A stretch of 64,000 nt of DNA from the NCBI GenBank assembly GCA_011503125.2, contig WWBZ02000062.1, forward strand, positions 2,356,001 to 2,420,000, written 5' to 3'. This document shows, piece by piece, positions 22,672 through 34,733 of the stretch. The notes beneath the pieces were generated by a model, which did no database searches, was not told the origin of the DNA, and was given only the letters and a program-made list of their open reading frames with translations. A program made the position numbers and the translations under genes. This stretch comes from Botryosphaeria dothidea (Eukaryota > Ascomycota > Dothideomycetes > Botryosphaeriales > Botryosphaeriaceae). Each line of letters starts with the position of its first letter. Position 1 is the first letter of the stretch.

Positions 22672-23022
22672 ATGCCGGTATGCGCAGCCCCCCGTTGAAT
22701 CGCTTATTGCGGCATACTGCCACTAGGTGACGAGCGCTAACCACGACGACAAACTACAGTCGCAGAAGTCTTTCCGCACCAAGCAGAAGCTTGCAAAGGC
22801 GCAGAAGCAAAACCGCCCCATCCCTCAGTGGATCCGCCTCAGGACCGGCAACACCATCAGGTTCGTCACACTCGCCACCGGCTCTCACGCAACACGGATA
22901 TAGAGCAGGACGGCTCCACGGCTTGGATGGAGCGAGCAGGACGGCAGGTGCTGACATTCGACCTCACCAACAGGTACAACGCGAAGAGGAGGCATTGGCG
23001 CAAGACCCGCATCGGCATCTAA
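22672..23022 (+). CDS. RPL39: 60S ribosomal protein eL39
   Basis: Three exons (22672-22677, 22760-22860, 22974-23022) give 51 aa, the exact universal length of this protein. The first exon is only ATG-CCG. The middle exon encodes [18 protein letters not shown] and the [11 protein letters not shown] core; the last encodes [15 protein letters not shown]. eL39 is a very basic protein lining the peptide exit tunnel of the large ribosomal subunit. Intron 2 has a GTTCGT donor. A gene this short and split is easily missed by ORF scans. Splicing is confirmed by perfect frame and length. Confidence 0.96.
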
Positions 23023-23579
23023 ACAACTCGCCGATACCCACCCCTCCCTCGTCCTCATCCGCCCTCAAATCGATTCAAAATCCGGATCAGCGCCTCGAGA
23101 AAAACCGAACGATGCTCGCGTACGATATCCACCAACTTCTTTGACGGGTTTTGGGCGGATGGGCAAAGTTTCTTTTCAAAATTATGGATGGATGACGGTT
23201 AGTCGTCCGGTGGGGACAAATCAAGAAACATTCACGAGTGGCTTCTTTTGATGTTGATGGGTGCAATTCTGGCCTTTCAAATGATTTTCGGGCGCGATGA
23301 GCGGGGAATTCATGGATTGTACGCAGGTGCAAATGAAGTTGCCGATCCAAACTTGTGCCACATGCCGTTCCTTGGGATTACGCATCGCAGGAAGTGCCAC
23401 CACTAGGCTCACAGCACACTCGAGGCAATGTCACCTTCACCACAGAAGCGTGCCATTCGTGCTGCAATTTCACATTTCAAAGCCAGCCAAGATCTTGAGA
23501 GCCGCATCTATATACTCGCCGAAGCCCAGAATAAACTCCACGCTCATCACCAGAATGCACCCGATCGCCTTTCTTTCCC
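23023..23579. other. Convergent intergenic region between eL39 and NTA1
   Basis: About 560 bp between stop codons, with no supported gene. Confidence 0.5.
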
Positions 23580-24677
23580 CTACGAATTTGCCGGCGCTTG
23601 CGTACTGGTTGTCACCGCGAACTTCGGTGGCTATTGGCACAACGTCAGTAACTGACTACAAACAACAGTCCTCATCTGGCCACCCTGCCCAGCAATAAGC
23701 AAAATAGACACTCACCTCATTCAAATCCACAACCAACAGCTTCTCCTCTCCCTTGCCCAAGATGTCGAAGATTTGCGTCTTGCCGCGCTCGATCTTCATG
23801 ACGGTGCTGGTGCCGGCGTAGGCGACGCCGCCCTCGGTGCCGCAGCGGTTGGCCATGATGACGATAATGGGCGGAGCGTCGTAGGGGCGGGTGCGCAGGT
23901 CGAGCAGCGGGTGGAAGCGCTCGAGCCAGTAGGCCAACGTCTCGGCGTCGGCGTCCTGGGGCGCGGCGGCCAGCTCGTCGGCCGACTGGCGCGTCAGCCA
24001 TGCCATGCTGAGTGCGACGATGGGCGACTGCGCGGCCAGGCAGGCGCGCGCGAACTCATAGGCGTCCCACGGCGCGAGGAACTTGTGCGGGTTGATGTCC
24101 ATGCAGATGCCCTGTTGTATGGGTGAATTTCGAGGGAACTCGTCAGTCTGGTTCCAAATGGTATTGCTGGCTGTTTCCGACATTTGAATTGTATTTGTTT
24201 AGAAGGAGGGCATGTGTTGTATGGACTCACCATCGACACCGGCCCCAACGTGCCTAATGTCCCCGAGAAGAACCGGTTGTCCCCTTCGTGCGCCCACGTC
24301 TCGTCCGTGTAGTACAGGAACGTCTTGCGGTAGTTGGCCAGCACATCTCCAGACGGAGATACCGTCACGGTCGAGTTGAAGCGGCGGCCGTCGCTCGCGG
24401 CCTCCGGGTAGCCCACCGTCACGTGGCAACGCAGCCGTCGGGCGACATCCATCGCCCACTTGGTCGAGGTGCCGGAGGCCGTGGGCTCGAGGAAGGGCGC
24501 GATGGCCTCAAGAGAAGGGAAGTTGTAGCCGGTCAGGGCGAGCTCGGGGAGCAGCAGCCAGTCGAGGTCGGTGGTGCGATGGGCGCCGATGGCGTCGTCG
24601 ATGAGAGCGTTGGCTTTGGCCATGTTGGTGTGGATCTGCCCCACCTCCGGGGAGAATTGGAGGCAGGCGATTTTCAT
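23580..24677 (-). CDS. NTA1: Protein N-terminal amidase (N-degron pathway)
   Basis: Three exons (24677-24231, 24111-23716, 23630-23580) give 297 aa. It is a nitrilase-fold enzyme that deamidates N-terminal Asn and Gln so that proteins enter the Arg/N-degron route. The Glu-Lys-Cys triad is visible: Glu in LLLPELALTGYN (about residue 44), Lys in NYRKTFLYYTDE (about 116) and Cys in GICMDINPH (about 152). YAGTSTVMKI and GKGEEKLLVVDLNE match the family C-terminal part. The last exon codes 16 residues beginning PPKF, a family-like ending; without it the frame reads into an intron. It is divergent from COQ8, starts 674 bp apart. Confidence 0.9.
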
Positions 24678-25351
24678 TTTGAGAGGTGGTAGCGATGGGC
24701 CGGGGAGTATAGGCAGCGTGTTTTCACGGGCTCAGAGAAGGAATAGAGGGCCGCTGGAGAAGGCCGGAAACTGGGAAAACTCGAATGTCAGAGAGCAAAG
24801 CATAGATTTGGAAAGACTATGCCTTTAGAAAGGAGAGCTTGGAAACAATCGAAAGTTTAAGAAGCAAGACTGGACGCTAGACAGAGACTAATAGGAATGC
24901 TCAACAACTCAAACGTGACTTCGGACAAGAGAAAATTCAAGAGATGTTCGGCGACGAACGGCTCAAAAACATGGATGAAGAGAGCGGCAAAGAAGATAAG
25001 CATCATTGAGTCGCGAGAGCATATCGCGGGCTCAGACGTGATTGAAACCTCTACAGGGCAACGTGTGAAGAGCAAGACGCACCACGCACCAGTGCTGGAA
25101 GTATGAGACGAAGACGGGTGGATGGATGTTGTTTATTGGCTGTCACGTGTAGGGGCGAGACGGGAGAAAATGGGAGCGCCAGCGGATGCCATGACGACGA
25201 TGATCTCCCGAGCAAACTGACTTCACGACCCACGCACGAGCCCACCAAGCTTCCTCAAAGCTCCGTAGAAATCTCCAGTCCTCGCCCACGCTTTCGTCCC
25301 TGCACGCTATGGCAACACGGTAGCAGACCCTCACTTCGCAGAATCTCATCA
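24678..25351. other. Divergent promoter between NTA1 and COQ8
   Basis: About 670 bp. The COQ8 frame stays open upstream to 25103 with an ATG there. That part has no presequence-like start and is taken as leader. Nothing else is seen. Confidence 0.45.
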
Positions 25352-28084
25352 ATGGCCGGCCGACGGCTGGTCGATGCCGCGAAGTTGCTCAATGCGACGC
25401 GCGCCGTCGCCAAGCAGCACATAGCTCTACGCTCGCATCAGCTCGACGTCTACACCAAGACTTCCACCCTTGCCAGGGCCGTCAAGAACCAGACCGACCG
25501 CGTCACCGTCACAGCTCGTGCTGCAATTGCCCTGTCCCAGCGCTTCAATGAGCCCCCGCCGTCCTATACCCGCTCCGAGACCGCATCAGCCGATCCCGAT
25601 GAACACATTCCCCGCAGGAGCACGGTGAAGGGCGACGAGGACCCCATTGAGCAGAAGTCTGGGTTGGAGCAGGATCATCACTACGATCGCTCCGAGCACA
25701 ATGCCGTTCACCAACCACCGCCGGAAGAAGAGCTGGACGTGAAGCAGAGGAAATCAGACAGGCATCCATTGCCTGATGGCACAATACCAGCGGCGGATGC
25801 AGACTTGCGGTCTGGCCCAGAGAAGTCGGATACTTTCTCGGAGCGCCCGGTCGCAGAGCCTGCAAAGGTTCCTTTGGCCCAGGAAAAGTCAGTCGGTGCA
25901 GAGAGCATTCGGCCGGTTAGCTCCTCCAAATCTACAATACCTACACCCCACAGGGACCATCATCTATCTTCTGAGGAAGCAAGAAAATTACAACGTGAAG
26001 CAGAATCTCAGATACCTAGGAAATCTGCCGACTCGGAGGGCAACCTGACTACTGAGCCAAATTCAGATGTCTTCCAATTCCGCTCCGGGAAGACCAGTCA
26101 TGAGTTGTCTTCTCTGCCGCGCGTGAAGATACCCAAAATTGCCGAGACTGTCCAAGGTACCAAGGATCGGGTCGATGATAGTGCAATTAATGCCGATGTC
26201 TACTATTCAGCGGAGGGCAAGGGCAAACACGAGCCTGTTCCTGAGCAACAAGCGATTCCCGAGCAAGAGGAGATTCCTGAGGGAGTCAATCTCGACGTTT
26301 TCCATTCCCCTAAGGTGGCACGTATGCTCGGAGCGAGGAAGCCAGGGCTTGATCGTCATAAAGAGCTTGAGATGAAGTTTGCTCGTCGGACTCCCGTCGA
26401 TCACACAGAACTCGCGCAGGGGAAGGATCAGGATACTTTTAACGTACGCAGCTCCGACGCCGACGCCCCGGCACCTCCCCCGGAAGCGCCCAAGGCAATG
26501 GAACGGAAAGATTCTCACCAGGAAGAAGAGGACGTTCAGGGTTTAGCGCAGGACATCGCGAGGGATGCAGAGAATGCTCCCTCGACAGCAGAGGTAAATA
26601 TTTACTCGTTGTGCTATGGCTACTTGCGCTGGTGTACTGATGGCTTCGCAGGTCCCGCCAGAGGTGAGCCCTGCCCAGGAGAAGGCTGCTTACCAGCTGC
26701 GCGAGTCCCGTGTTCCATCATCGCGGTTCGGGAGAATCTGGCAGTACGCTGGACTTGGCACGAGCATGGCGTTCGGAGCCGTTGGCGAAAGCTTGAGGCG
26801 AGTTACCGGTGGCGCGGCTACTGGTGCTTCGCTGATGCTCAGTGCTGGGAATATGGAAAGGCTTGTCGCTAAGCTCTCGAGGATGCGCGGTGCCGCTCTC
26901 AAGCTTGGTCAAATGATCAGCTTCCAAGGTGAGGCAAGCTGATAAACTACCGAAGAGCATGTCTTGTTAACTCAGTGTCAGACATTAAGATGCTCCCTCC
27001 CGAAATCCACGAGGTGCTGCAAAGAGTGCAAGACAGTGCGGACTACATGCCCGCGTCTCAGCGCAACAAAGTCCTCGCCCGCAATCTGGGCAGCGATTGG
27101 CGCGAGTTGTTCGAATCATTTGACGATGTCCCCATCGCTGCAGCCTCGATTGGCCAAGTGCACAAAGCTGTGCTCAAATCGGACGGAAGAGAGGTGGCGG
27201 TGAAGGTGCAGTACCCGGGCGTGGCCAACTCGATTGACTCGGACTTAAGCAATCTCTCGCTCCTTTTAACGGCGTCGCGGCTTCTGCCGAGAGGTCTATT
27301 CCTCGACAAAACGATCGCCAACGCGCGCACGGAGCTTGGTTGGGAGTGCGATTATCTACGTGAAGCTGATTGTCAGGAGCGTTTCAGAAAGCTGCTTGCT
27401 GATGAGACGGATACATTCAGAGTGCCTGCTGTTGTGCCTGAAGCTTCGGGCAAAGAGGTGCTTACGGCAGAATTAATGTGCGGCAAGGGCGTCACGAAAC
27501 TGGCCAGCATCAGCCAGGAGGAGAGGGACTGGATCGGTACAAACATCCTGCGGCTCTGCTTACGCGAGCTGGTGGAATTCCGGTTCATGCAGACGGATCC
27601 CAACTGGACCAACTTCCTGTACAACCCACAGGACAAGAAAATCGAGCTTCTCGATTTCGGGGCTTCTCGCGATTACCCGCTGGAATTCACCGAGCCGTAC
27701 GTCAACGTGCTCAGAGCGGCTTCTCGTAACGACCGGGACAGCATCCGCGACCTCTCGATCCAGCTCGGGTACCTGACAGGATCTGAGTCCTCGGCCATGC
27801 TAAACGCGCACATTGACTCGGTTCTAACTCTCGCCGAGCCATTCAAGGATTCAAGCCCCGCAGTGTACGATTTTCGAGACCAGACGATCACGGATAGAGT
27901 ACGAGGCTTCATCCCCACCATGGTTCGAGAGCGCCTGGCACCGCCTCCGGAGGAGACATACTCGCTACATCGGAAATTGAGCGGCGCTTTTCTGCTGTGT
28001 GCTCGGCTGGGCAGCAGAGTACCGTGCCGGTCGCTGTTTGAAGATGCGATAAGGAAGCACGAAGTGATGAAGAAGGGCATCTAG
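25352..28084 (+). CDS. COQ8: COQ8/ABC1 atypical kinase-like protein, mitochondrial
   Basis: Three exons (25352-26593, 26652-26928, 26982-28084) give 873 aa. It belongs to the UbiB/ADCK family needed for coenzyme Q biosynthesis at the inner mitochondrial membrane. The UbiB domain covers about residues 420-860: the KxGQ motif in [12 protein letters not shown], the A-rich loop in [13 protein letters not shown] (replacing a normal P-loop), [10 protein letters not shown] with the ATP lysine, the [11 protein letters not shown] catalytic segment, and [10 protein letters not shown]. The first 414 residues form one long low-complexity exon, as in filamentous fungi, containing repeated Asp-Val/Thr-Phe/Tyr motifs (DVFQF, DVYYS, DVFHS, DTFNV). 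The N-terminus is rich in Arg, Ala and Leu and may be a presequence. An ATG at 25103 would add 83 residues. Confidence 0.92.
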
Positions 28085-29393
28085 ATCGTAGGATGACGAG
28101 ATGTAAGCGAGTTGATATGTAATACTAGTATACTCGACTGCCCTCTGGAGTCGCGGAATGGTTGCGACATGCCGCCCCAGCCGATCAGCCGTGCTGCGCG
28201 ACTATGTCACCGCTTGGCGCCATGGACGACGCTGTGAATTCAAATAGGTGACGGGCAGTCCGGTGTGGCTCGGTGCTCGGGACATCAAACCTCCATCGCT
28301 ACGGTTCGGTATTGGGAGACCCCTGCGGGAGAGCGGTACGGCGGAGGATGGGCTCGCGCTCGCCAGTGCGGATCCCAAGGGCCCCCAACTCCCGCAGCGG
28401 ACGCATCCAAGCGGAACCTAATCGGCACGTCATGACTCTGCAGCTTGGCGCCCAAGTCATACGCAAGCAGGCGCTGGGCCTGAAAGTTTCAGCTTGAGGG
28501 ACAGACGGGCTGCTCGACGGCGATTGAACCGACGTATCACCGATCTGGTCTGACTGCAGGCGGGCCGGCAGCCGACCACGCCGCTTCCCCGGCTGTGATC
28601 TGCCCGGCGGCGGTTGCGGTTGGCTGGCAGCTTCCGTTTCATCAGTCCTGCACCCAGACGTTGCTGAAGCCCATATCCATATCAAGCCAGCCACTGCCCT
28701 CGCCCGACTCATGCGCCCTGTCCCCTCGCACGCCAGCAAGGCGATCCTCATGAGGCTCTCCAACTCCAGCAGGCCCCCTTGCCGGTGACGACGGCGAAGC
28801 TCCTCCAAGATCGCGCCCATCAACACGCCAATCGTCACCTATGTGCGTAAGCAACCGGTGTCGTTCAAGCTCAGCGCCGGTGGGATCATGCCAGGCCGGC
28901 GTGTCGGCCGAAACAAATTCATGCTGCTTGTCTCCGCTCACTTATTTGGCATGGCCGCAAATTACAAGCAGCACCGCAGTCTCTCCATTCGGCCATGCCC
29001 TGGTACCCTAAGCAAAGCAATCGAGACCTCCCGGTGGAATGCGTAGTCCCTCGCCCGCCTGGTCTGCTACCATTTTCGCCGTCACCGAACCAAGCCGAGA
29101 GCCCTGGGCGCCGGACTACTCGTGTTCCCTCTACTCTTGACTGCTTCATGTCGCCCATCTTTTCTCATTTGTCCTTTTATACTGAAGCTTATACTTTCGC
29201 TCTTCTTTCCCCCGCGCTGAGCCGCGTCCCGTTGCTGTGCCCTGATCGCCCTTGTCTCTTCGTCATCTTGCATCTTTTGCTTTGCACTGCCTGGTCGCAC
29301 TCACCGGTGGCTGCACCCCACATGCCGCTACCGGCACCAGTCACGTCTCTTACCTCGAAGTCTTTTGCACCTTGAGGCGACGCCATCATCGTG
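28085..29393. other. Intergenic region upstream of the rhodopsin-domain gene
   Basis: About 1.3 kb, GC-rich around 28300-28800. A 179-codon minus-strand frame (28299-28838) begins at a non-ATG codon and has no domain. CT-rich leader-like sequence at 29150-29290 precedes the next gene. Confidence 0.45.
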
Positions 29394-31369
29394 ATGTTAG
29401 ATATTGCGGTATGCCATTGGGGATTCATTCTCGAATTTACAACCAGATAACTAATCCCGAGTCTAGTCTGGAGCGCCATCCCTCGTAATATGCAGCATTG
29501 TGTGCACCGTCTTAGTGGTGGCCACCACGATTGTGAGGCTCTACACAAGAATCATTCTCGTAATAGGCCTAGGCTCCGATGATTGTATTTTCTCCCCAGA
29601 GCCATGCCCAGGGAGAATCGTGCTAATCAATCGGACCAGATTCATTAGTCGTTGGAGTGGCGACCTGGTTCGCCATGATGGCGCTCTTCTTGGTACGTTC
29701 CAACATCACCATCTCTCCGCGGGAGCCCTTCGAACCCCACCAGACCTTTTCACGACTCCTCAAAGGGGTACCCGATCATCCAGGTGCGCGGTGTCCCTGA
29801 CTACGGTTCCAGGTCGGTCCAAAATACGGGTTAGGCAAGCACATCGCCGACGTCGATCCGACTAAACGAGACATGTTTGTGAAGCTCATGGTGGCCGCCG
29901 CGACGCTGTACAACACAGTCATGCTGGCCTGCAAGCTGTCGATTCTTCTCCTATATCGCCGTCTATTTCCCATTCAGAGCTTCACCAAGCGCTGGTGGTG
30001 TGTGGCCATTTTCACTATCACCTACTCTCTCGCAATCGCAATTGCATCGGCCGCCGGCCAGACTCCGGTGGCTTCCAAATGGTATTTGAGCGCATATCTT
30101 CTTCATCTTTCTTTCTTGGTCCCTCTTGGATCAACCGAGCAACGTGCTGATTGTGGTTTCGTAGGCATATCAACGAGAGCGATGATAAATGCGGTGCCAA
30201 GTGTGCGTTTTACGTTGCGAACTCAGCCTTCAACCTGACCAGTATGTCAATCCTCCCGAATTACATGCGTTCTTTGCAGTAATTTTGTTATTCTCGCCAT
30301 ATAGCGGACATATTGATCCTGTTATTGCCGATTCCTATCATCAAGAATCTTTCTTTGGAGCTCAGACAGAAAGTCACACTATACATCCTATTCGCACTCG
30401 GATCAGCGTAAGTTCCCCCTCGATCCTTAATTCTATAAGCATAACCTCGGAGGTCGGCTCAGTGTTCGCTTCCGAGACCGATCCCCGGGGGGGGGGGGGT
30501 TCTTGGAAGTATTTTTGAGCTAACAGGGACATTCCTTGGCATCAAATAGAACGGTGATCGTGAGCGCAGTCCGGTTGCAGTCGATCATCGCGTTCCTGAG
30601 AGATGACAACGGTGACATCACATTCCAAACCACCAAGCTTGCGGTGTGGTGGTAAGTTAATCAATCTCTCTCTCTCCTTGTTGTGCGCAAATATACTATC
30701 CATCCCGGCCTCAGACCATGCAAATTGACAAATACTTCTCCATACAGCCTCGTCGAAACAACCATCAGCATCGTCTGCGTATGCGCGCCCACCCTCCGCC
30801 CTTTCTTCCGCCAGTACTTCGGCGCCTTCTTTAGCTGGACCGGCAGCGGCTCCAACTCGCACGGCAACCTCAACAACTCTCGCTACTTTTCGTCGTTCTT
30901 CCGCTCGACCCGCTACGGCCGCCAGACCTCCCGCAACGATGACGTTCCACCCCCGCCCTTCCCCGCGCATTTGTCTGCGCACCACCGCACCATGCTGGGC
31001 CAGGAGAGCCTCGAACTGGGCAATCCCCAGAAGACGGACGCACGCGTCGAGGTCGTTGCGGGCGCGCATGTCGTGGATGTGGAGGCGGGAGTTGGGGGTC
31101 CTGGGATGGGGGCGCCGCCGGATTATGATGATGCGAGGAGTACAGATCATATTTTCGATGAGCACAAGGCGGGCGTGTTGAGTGCTCTGTCAGCGAGGGG
31201 CAGTGAAGAGAGTGGGAGGGGAAGCAGCAGAGGCGGGTCATCGGGGAGGGGGAATGGGAGTCCGACGGGTGGGTCAGGAGGAGGAGCAGCGGGCCCGAGG
31301 AGAGGGAGCGGGATGGAGCTGGGGATTACGGTGCGGACGAGCTATGAGGTCAGGCATGAACCGGCGTGA
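29394..31369 (+). CDS. Fungal rhodopsin-domain integral membrane protein
   Basis: Eight exons (29394-29408, 29467-29584, 29640-29692, 29813-30081, 30165-30241, 30305-30407, 30550-30651, 30748-31369) give 452 aa. About residues 6-290 form the seven-TM fungal rhodopsin-like domain found in many Pth11-related membrane proteins: RLYTRIILVIGLGSDDYSLV, KYGLGKHIADV, CKLSILLLYRRLFPI, DILILLLPIPIIKNL, VIVSAVRLQSI and VETTISIVCVCAPTLRP. There is no CFEM domain, since only about ten residues precede TM1. The long C-terminal tail is Gly/Ser-rich. Function is unknown; proteins of this type are thought to be surface sensors, but there is no retinal-binding Lys evidence here. The 15-nt first exon is the least certain part. 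The exon 2/3 junction was placed to restore the family SDDY frame. Confidence 0.82.
30485..30499. repeat. Poly-G run inside a rhodopsin-domain gene intron
   Basis: Thirteen G (30487-30499) preceded by four C, in the 142-nt intron 30408-30549. A G run next to C can form G-quadruplex or hairpin structure and is prone to length error in reads. Confidence 0.7.
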
Positions 31370-33283
31370 AAAAAATAGGGGTTTTTTTTTTCTTTTACCC
31401 TTCATTCTTTTCGGATCAAGATTTCTTTAGTTCTTTTTTCTCCCGTTTGTTTTTGGTTTCTTTCTCGGTGCGGCTCTCTTTTCAGCATTTTGGCTGGCGA
31501 TTCTTGCCCGCAACGATTCATTACTCTTCTTCCCTTAGATGGTCAGGGTCACCTCTCCTTTTCTGTCTTCATTATTTACGCATTGCCGGGGTTGGGGGTT
31601 GCATGATTTATACACCTGTCGGGTCTTGACACGAAATGAAAAGAAGGGCTCGGGTGGAGGCAGTGGACGGGTTTCTATAGACGCGGTCGCTCTCGCGAAG
31701 ATACCACGGAATCGACTTTTGGAGGTTTACTCTCTTAGCCATGTACAAGTGTAGATACTTGACAGTCGCAGCGTTCATAGGGTTTCCAAGTGATAAAGAT
31801 AGCGTGGATATATGCAGAGGCGTGCTGCAGCCCACGGTTAATGTCGAAAACAATATTTCTCGCAAGAGATTAAACAAAGATCTGGTAAGACTCCTATGTG
31901 GAGTCGAAGCATTCGTCCGGATTGCCCCTAATGCAATGTGTTTGCGTCCGGGCGAATGCTTCTACTCCCCGGGAGGGTATGTTGAAGGCCGTCACCGCTA
32001 ATGGTTGCCTGCAGCGCCCCTCTCTGTACCAGCATTTCCCCAGAATCGGAACGTTCTCCATATCCGGCTTCCGAAGCGGTCCCTGTGGGTACAGACGCCA
32101 AAAGCTAAGTCGCATGTGCCGACATTCCTGGAGTAGATCAAAGTAGACAACTCACATACTCAAAAGATTGCCGGACGTTAATCATCCTCAAAAAGCACCC
32201 CACACGCCCACAGTTTAAGCTTTCGGGCATCAATGATCTACCTATTCTTTCTCCATCCCACCATCTCGTCTGTCCATCCCATCGCGGAGAAATAGCACCT
32301 CGGTACGTCGGAGAATCTTCGTTCTCCTCAGGAAACCGATCAGTGCATTTTCAAGGCGTGCCGCGGCTGCCTCGTTCTCACCTTCCCGCTTGATTCAAGC
32401 GAATGGCAGCTAGGCCTTGCGAGAGATGAGGGAGAGAAAAAGAGCAAGAACTCCCTTACTACAGCCTTGCAAAAAGTACGCCTTGCGCCAATATTCTCGG
32501 CAGGAGAGCAATGAGCAAAATAGAACAATTCCGGGCTTGCCGAACTTCCAGGTATGCCAGGGTCTCCCTTGACCTTGCCCTGGTTTCGGCCTCCCGCGCT
32601 CTGAAGCGCAACCGAGCGAAAGCACAGTGACATATGCTAGTAAAGGCGTCAGGGGAGGCTTTACTTCGGTCTCCCGGCTTCGATGCCATGCAACCCTTCA
32701 CACAGTACATTCATGAGGTACATACAAGGCGCGCAGCGTAGCGGTGAGGGAGATACAGCTCGTATCTTATTTTCCGCCTTGCCGTATCACAGCCTCGAAC
32801 CTCGGCACCGCTAAGCATGGGGAAAAGCGGGAAGTTGTCATTAAGATGCTTTGTTTGGCTGCCGATGCAAGACGACGTCAAGGAAGTCAGAAACCTGGCG
32901 TTGAGCGCTGAACGTTTCACAGGGAGTCAAGGATGAACAGCAACGGTTCGCGAGGAAGGCAAAAAGAAAAGAAGATTGAGTGGCGCATCACCCGCAGACC
33001 CGACATAACCGAGCGCGCTCAAGAAGGAAATTTTCCACAGAATGCCGGAGAAAGGTATTGCTATAATAATTAAGCTTTAAATGTACATACCTATCTGCCG
33101 AGGCACTTGTACTAAACCTGTATCCAACCCCTTTTTATTCGTGGGAAGACTTGGCTTTTTTGAAGCGCATCTTCGAAATGGCGCCAGTCCAAAGCCTTTA
33201 ATGTGTGAAATGTCAGACGTCCAAACCCAGCTTTCCGCCCAGATCCACGTATTGATACAGATGATGCTCGCAAAGATAACCAA
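31370..33283. other. Convergent intergenic region with a long hairpin
   Basis: 1.9 kb between two stop codons. The first 170 bp are T-rich, like a 3' UTR. A near-perfect 21-bp inverted repeat lies at 31901-31967. I see no coding gene; ORFs here are short and lack domains. Confidence 0.5.
31901..31967. repeat. Inverted repeat with 21-bp arms
   Basis: Arms 31901-31921 and 31947-31967 match as reverse complements at 19 of 21 bases around a 25-base loop. In RNA one of the two mismatches becomes a G-U pair. No flanking target-site duplication is obvious. Confidence 0.7.
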
Positions 33284-34197
33284 TCAGAATTCGGCGAAGG
33301 CTGCCAGGGTAAAAGTCACTCCAAACGTGAGCTTGAAGGCGACATTGTCTTGCAGGGCAGAGCGAACATCGATGTTCTTGGCATACTTTTGGATCCTGTT
33401 GTACGGAATAATATGGATACCACGAGACTCCAGGAACTGAGGGTAGAAGTACTGAGTTAGTTTAATCATCCAGAACAATCACTCAATGGCAAGTGGCACC
33501 TACTTGAGTGCCCAGAACTAGCAAGCCAATAAGTAGCGCCAGCGGCTTGGAGAATGTGCTCACGGCCAGACCGCCGACGAGACCTGGACCGTACCCCCAT
33601 GCGTTAGCCTTCCTATCATACCCATCTTCGCCTCGACTTCCCGAATCTCTCGTCCTGTCGCATCGTCGTACTGCTATGGGTTCGCTCGTTTATATGTCGC
33701 AGCAGTGTGCGAGGAAAGAGATGCAACCCCTGCGCAGCATCGCATACATAGACGTTCTACCGCCGCTAAGCCGAGTCCTTGGCTGATTCCGCAGAGCATT
33801 GCAGGCAGTTCCAGCGGCATCTTCGCCAGTGTGAAGGTTGCCATCGAGACAGCAGCTGCTCCATTCACCCGGCTTGCTATGTCTCATTCCCAGGCATATA
33901 TCACCGCGTGATGAAAGCGGAGACCCGGAAGCTCCCGACCAACGTACCTATTATGCTCCCGGAGCTGACCTGGCGCCAGACCCTGGGATTGACCCTCCCC
34001 TTGCGTACGACAGGGGCGCGGGCATCGCGCGAGTACTGCGAGAAGGACCAGTCGCGCGGCGAGACGGGGGAGGCGGCGGAGGCGGAGTCGTCGCAGTAGG
34101 CGTGGAGGGAGGTGGGCCGGGCCAGGAGCGGGGCGGCGAGCACGGCGGACGCGGTCAAGCCGACGGAGAGCGGGCGGAGCAGGCGGAGAGCAGCCAT
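33284..34197 (-). CDS. FUN14 family mitochondrial membrane protein
   Basis: Three exons (34197-33948, 33583-33504, 33436-33284) give 160 aa. Residues 1-30 look like a mitochondrial presequence (MAALRLLRPLSVGLTASAVL). The FUN14 domain covers about residues 75-160: VWRQVSSGSIIGLVGGLAVS, then STFSKPLALLIGLLVLGTQ as the second TM segment, then ESRGIHIIPY and a last hydrophobic helix. FUNDC1 in animals is an outer-membrane mitophagy receptor; fungal members are little studied, so only the membrane location is inferred. Intron 1 is 364 nt, several times the local norm; both splice sites are canonical and the joined frame is exactly the family sequence. It is divergent from PDX1, starts 536 bp apart. 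Confidence 0.87.
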
Positions 34198-34733
34198 GGC
34201 GGTTGCGGGTGGGTGCGGCGGCGGACGGGAAGGACTCGGCAAGGCGGCGGGACGGTTGAGGGTAGGAGGAGTGGTAGGAGGGAGCCGGAGCAGACAGCTG
34301 GACGGTAGAGCTCCGCGGACACGGCGAATGGTGCACGTCATTTGCTTCGGGCCGGGGCTGCTCGGCGGCCCCTGCAGAAGCTGCCCCTCCAAAGCCTCCC
34401 CCGGCCTTGGCTGTCCCGCTGACAAGACATGGCCGCATCTGGACTCCTGCCGCCGCCTCTGTTCCGGCAAGCACATCCAGAGGAACCTTGCACGATCTTC
34501 TCCGCGACTCTGTTAGCGTATGTGGTCCCCGCTATCGCATGCGCCCTTTGGCTTGTCGTCCGATAATTTTCTCCTACGCCGTTGACGCCGCGGGTAGCCG
34601 GCTCCCAGTGACTCACGACTCCGGCCCTTTCTCTTACAAACTACTTCTATAATTTCTGGACACATTCTCTCTACAGCCTTCACTTCTTCCCGTCTCCGAG
34701 TCCTTTTGCCTCGCCGCCACATCTCACAGCACA
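34198..34733. other. Divergent promoter between the FUN14 gene and PDX1
   Basis: About 540 bp. The PDX1-proximal part (34620-34730) is C/T-rich, like a fungal leader. No ORF is supported. Confidence 0.5.

Noticed and set aside
28299..28838. 179-codon minus-strand frame upstream of the rhodopsin-domain gene
   Set aside because: It begins at a non-ATG codon in GC-rich sequence, with no domain and no splice logic.
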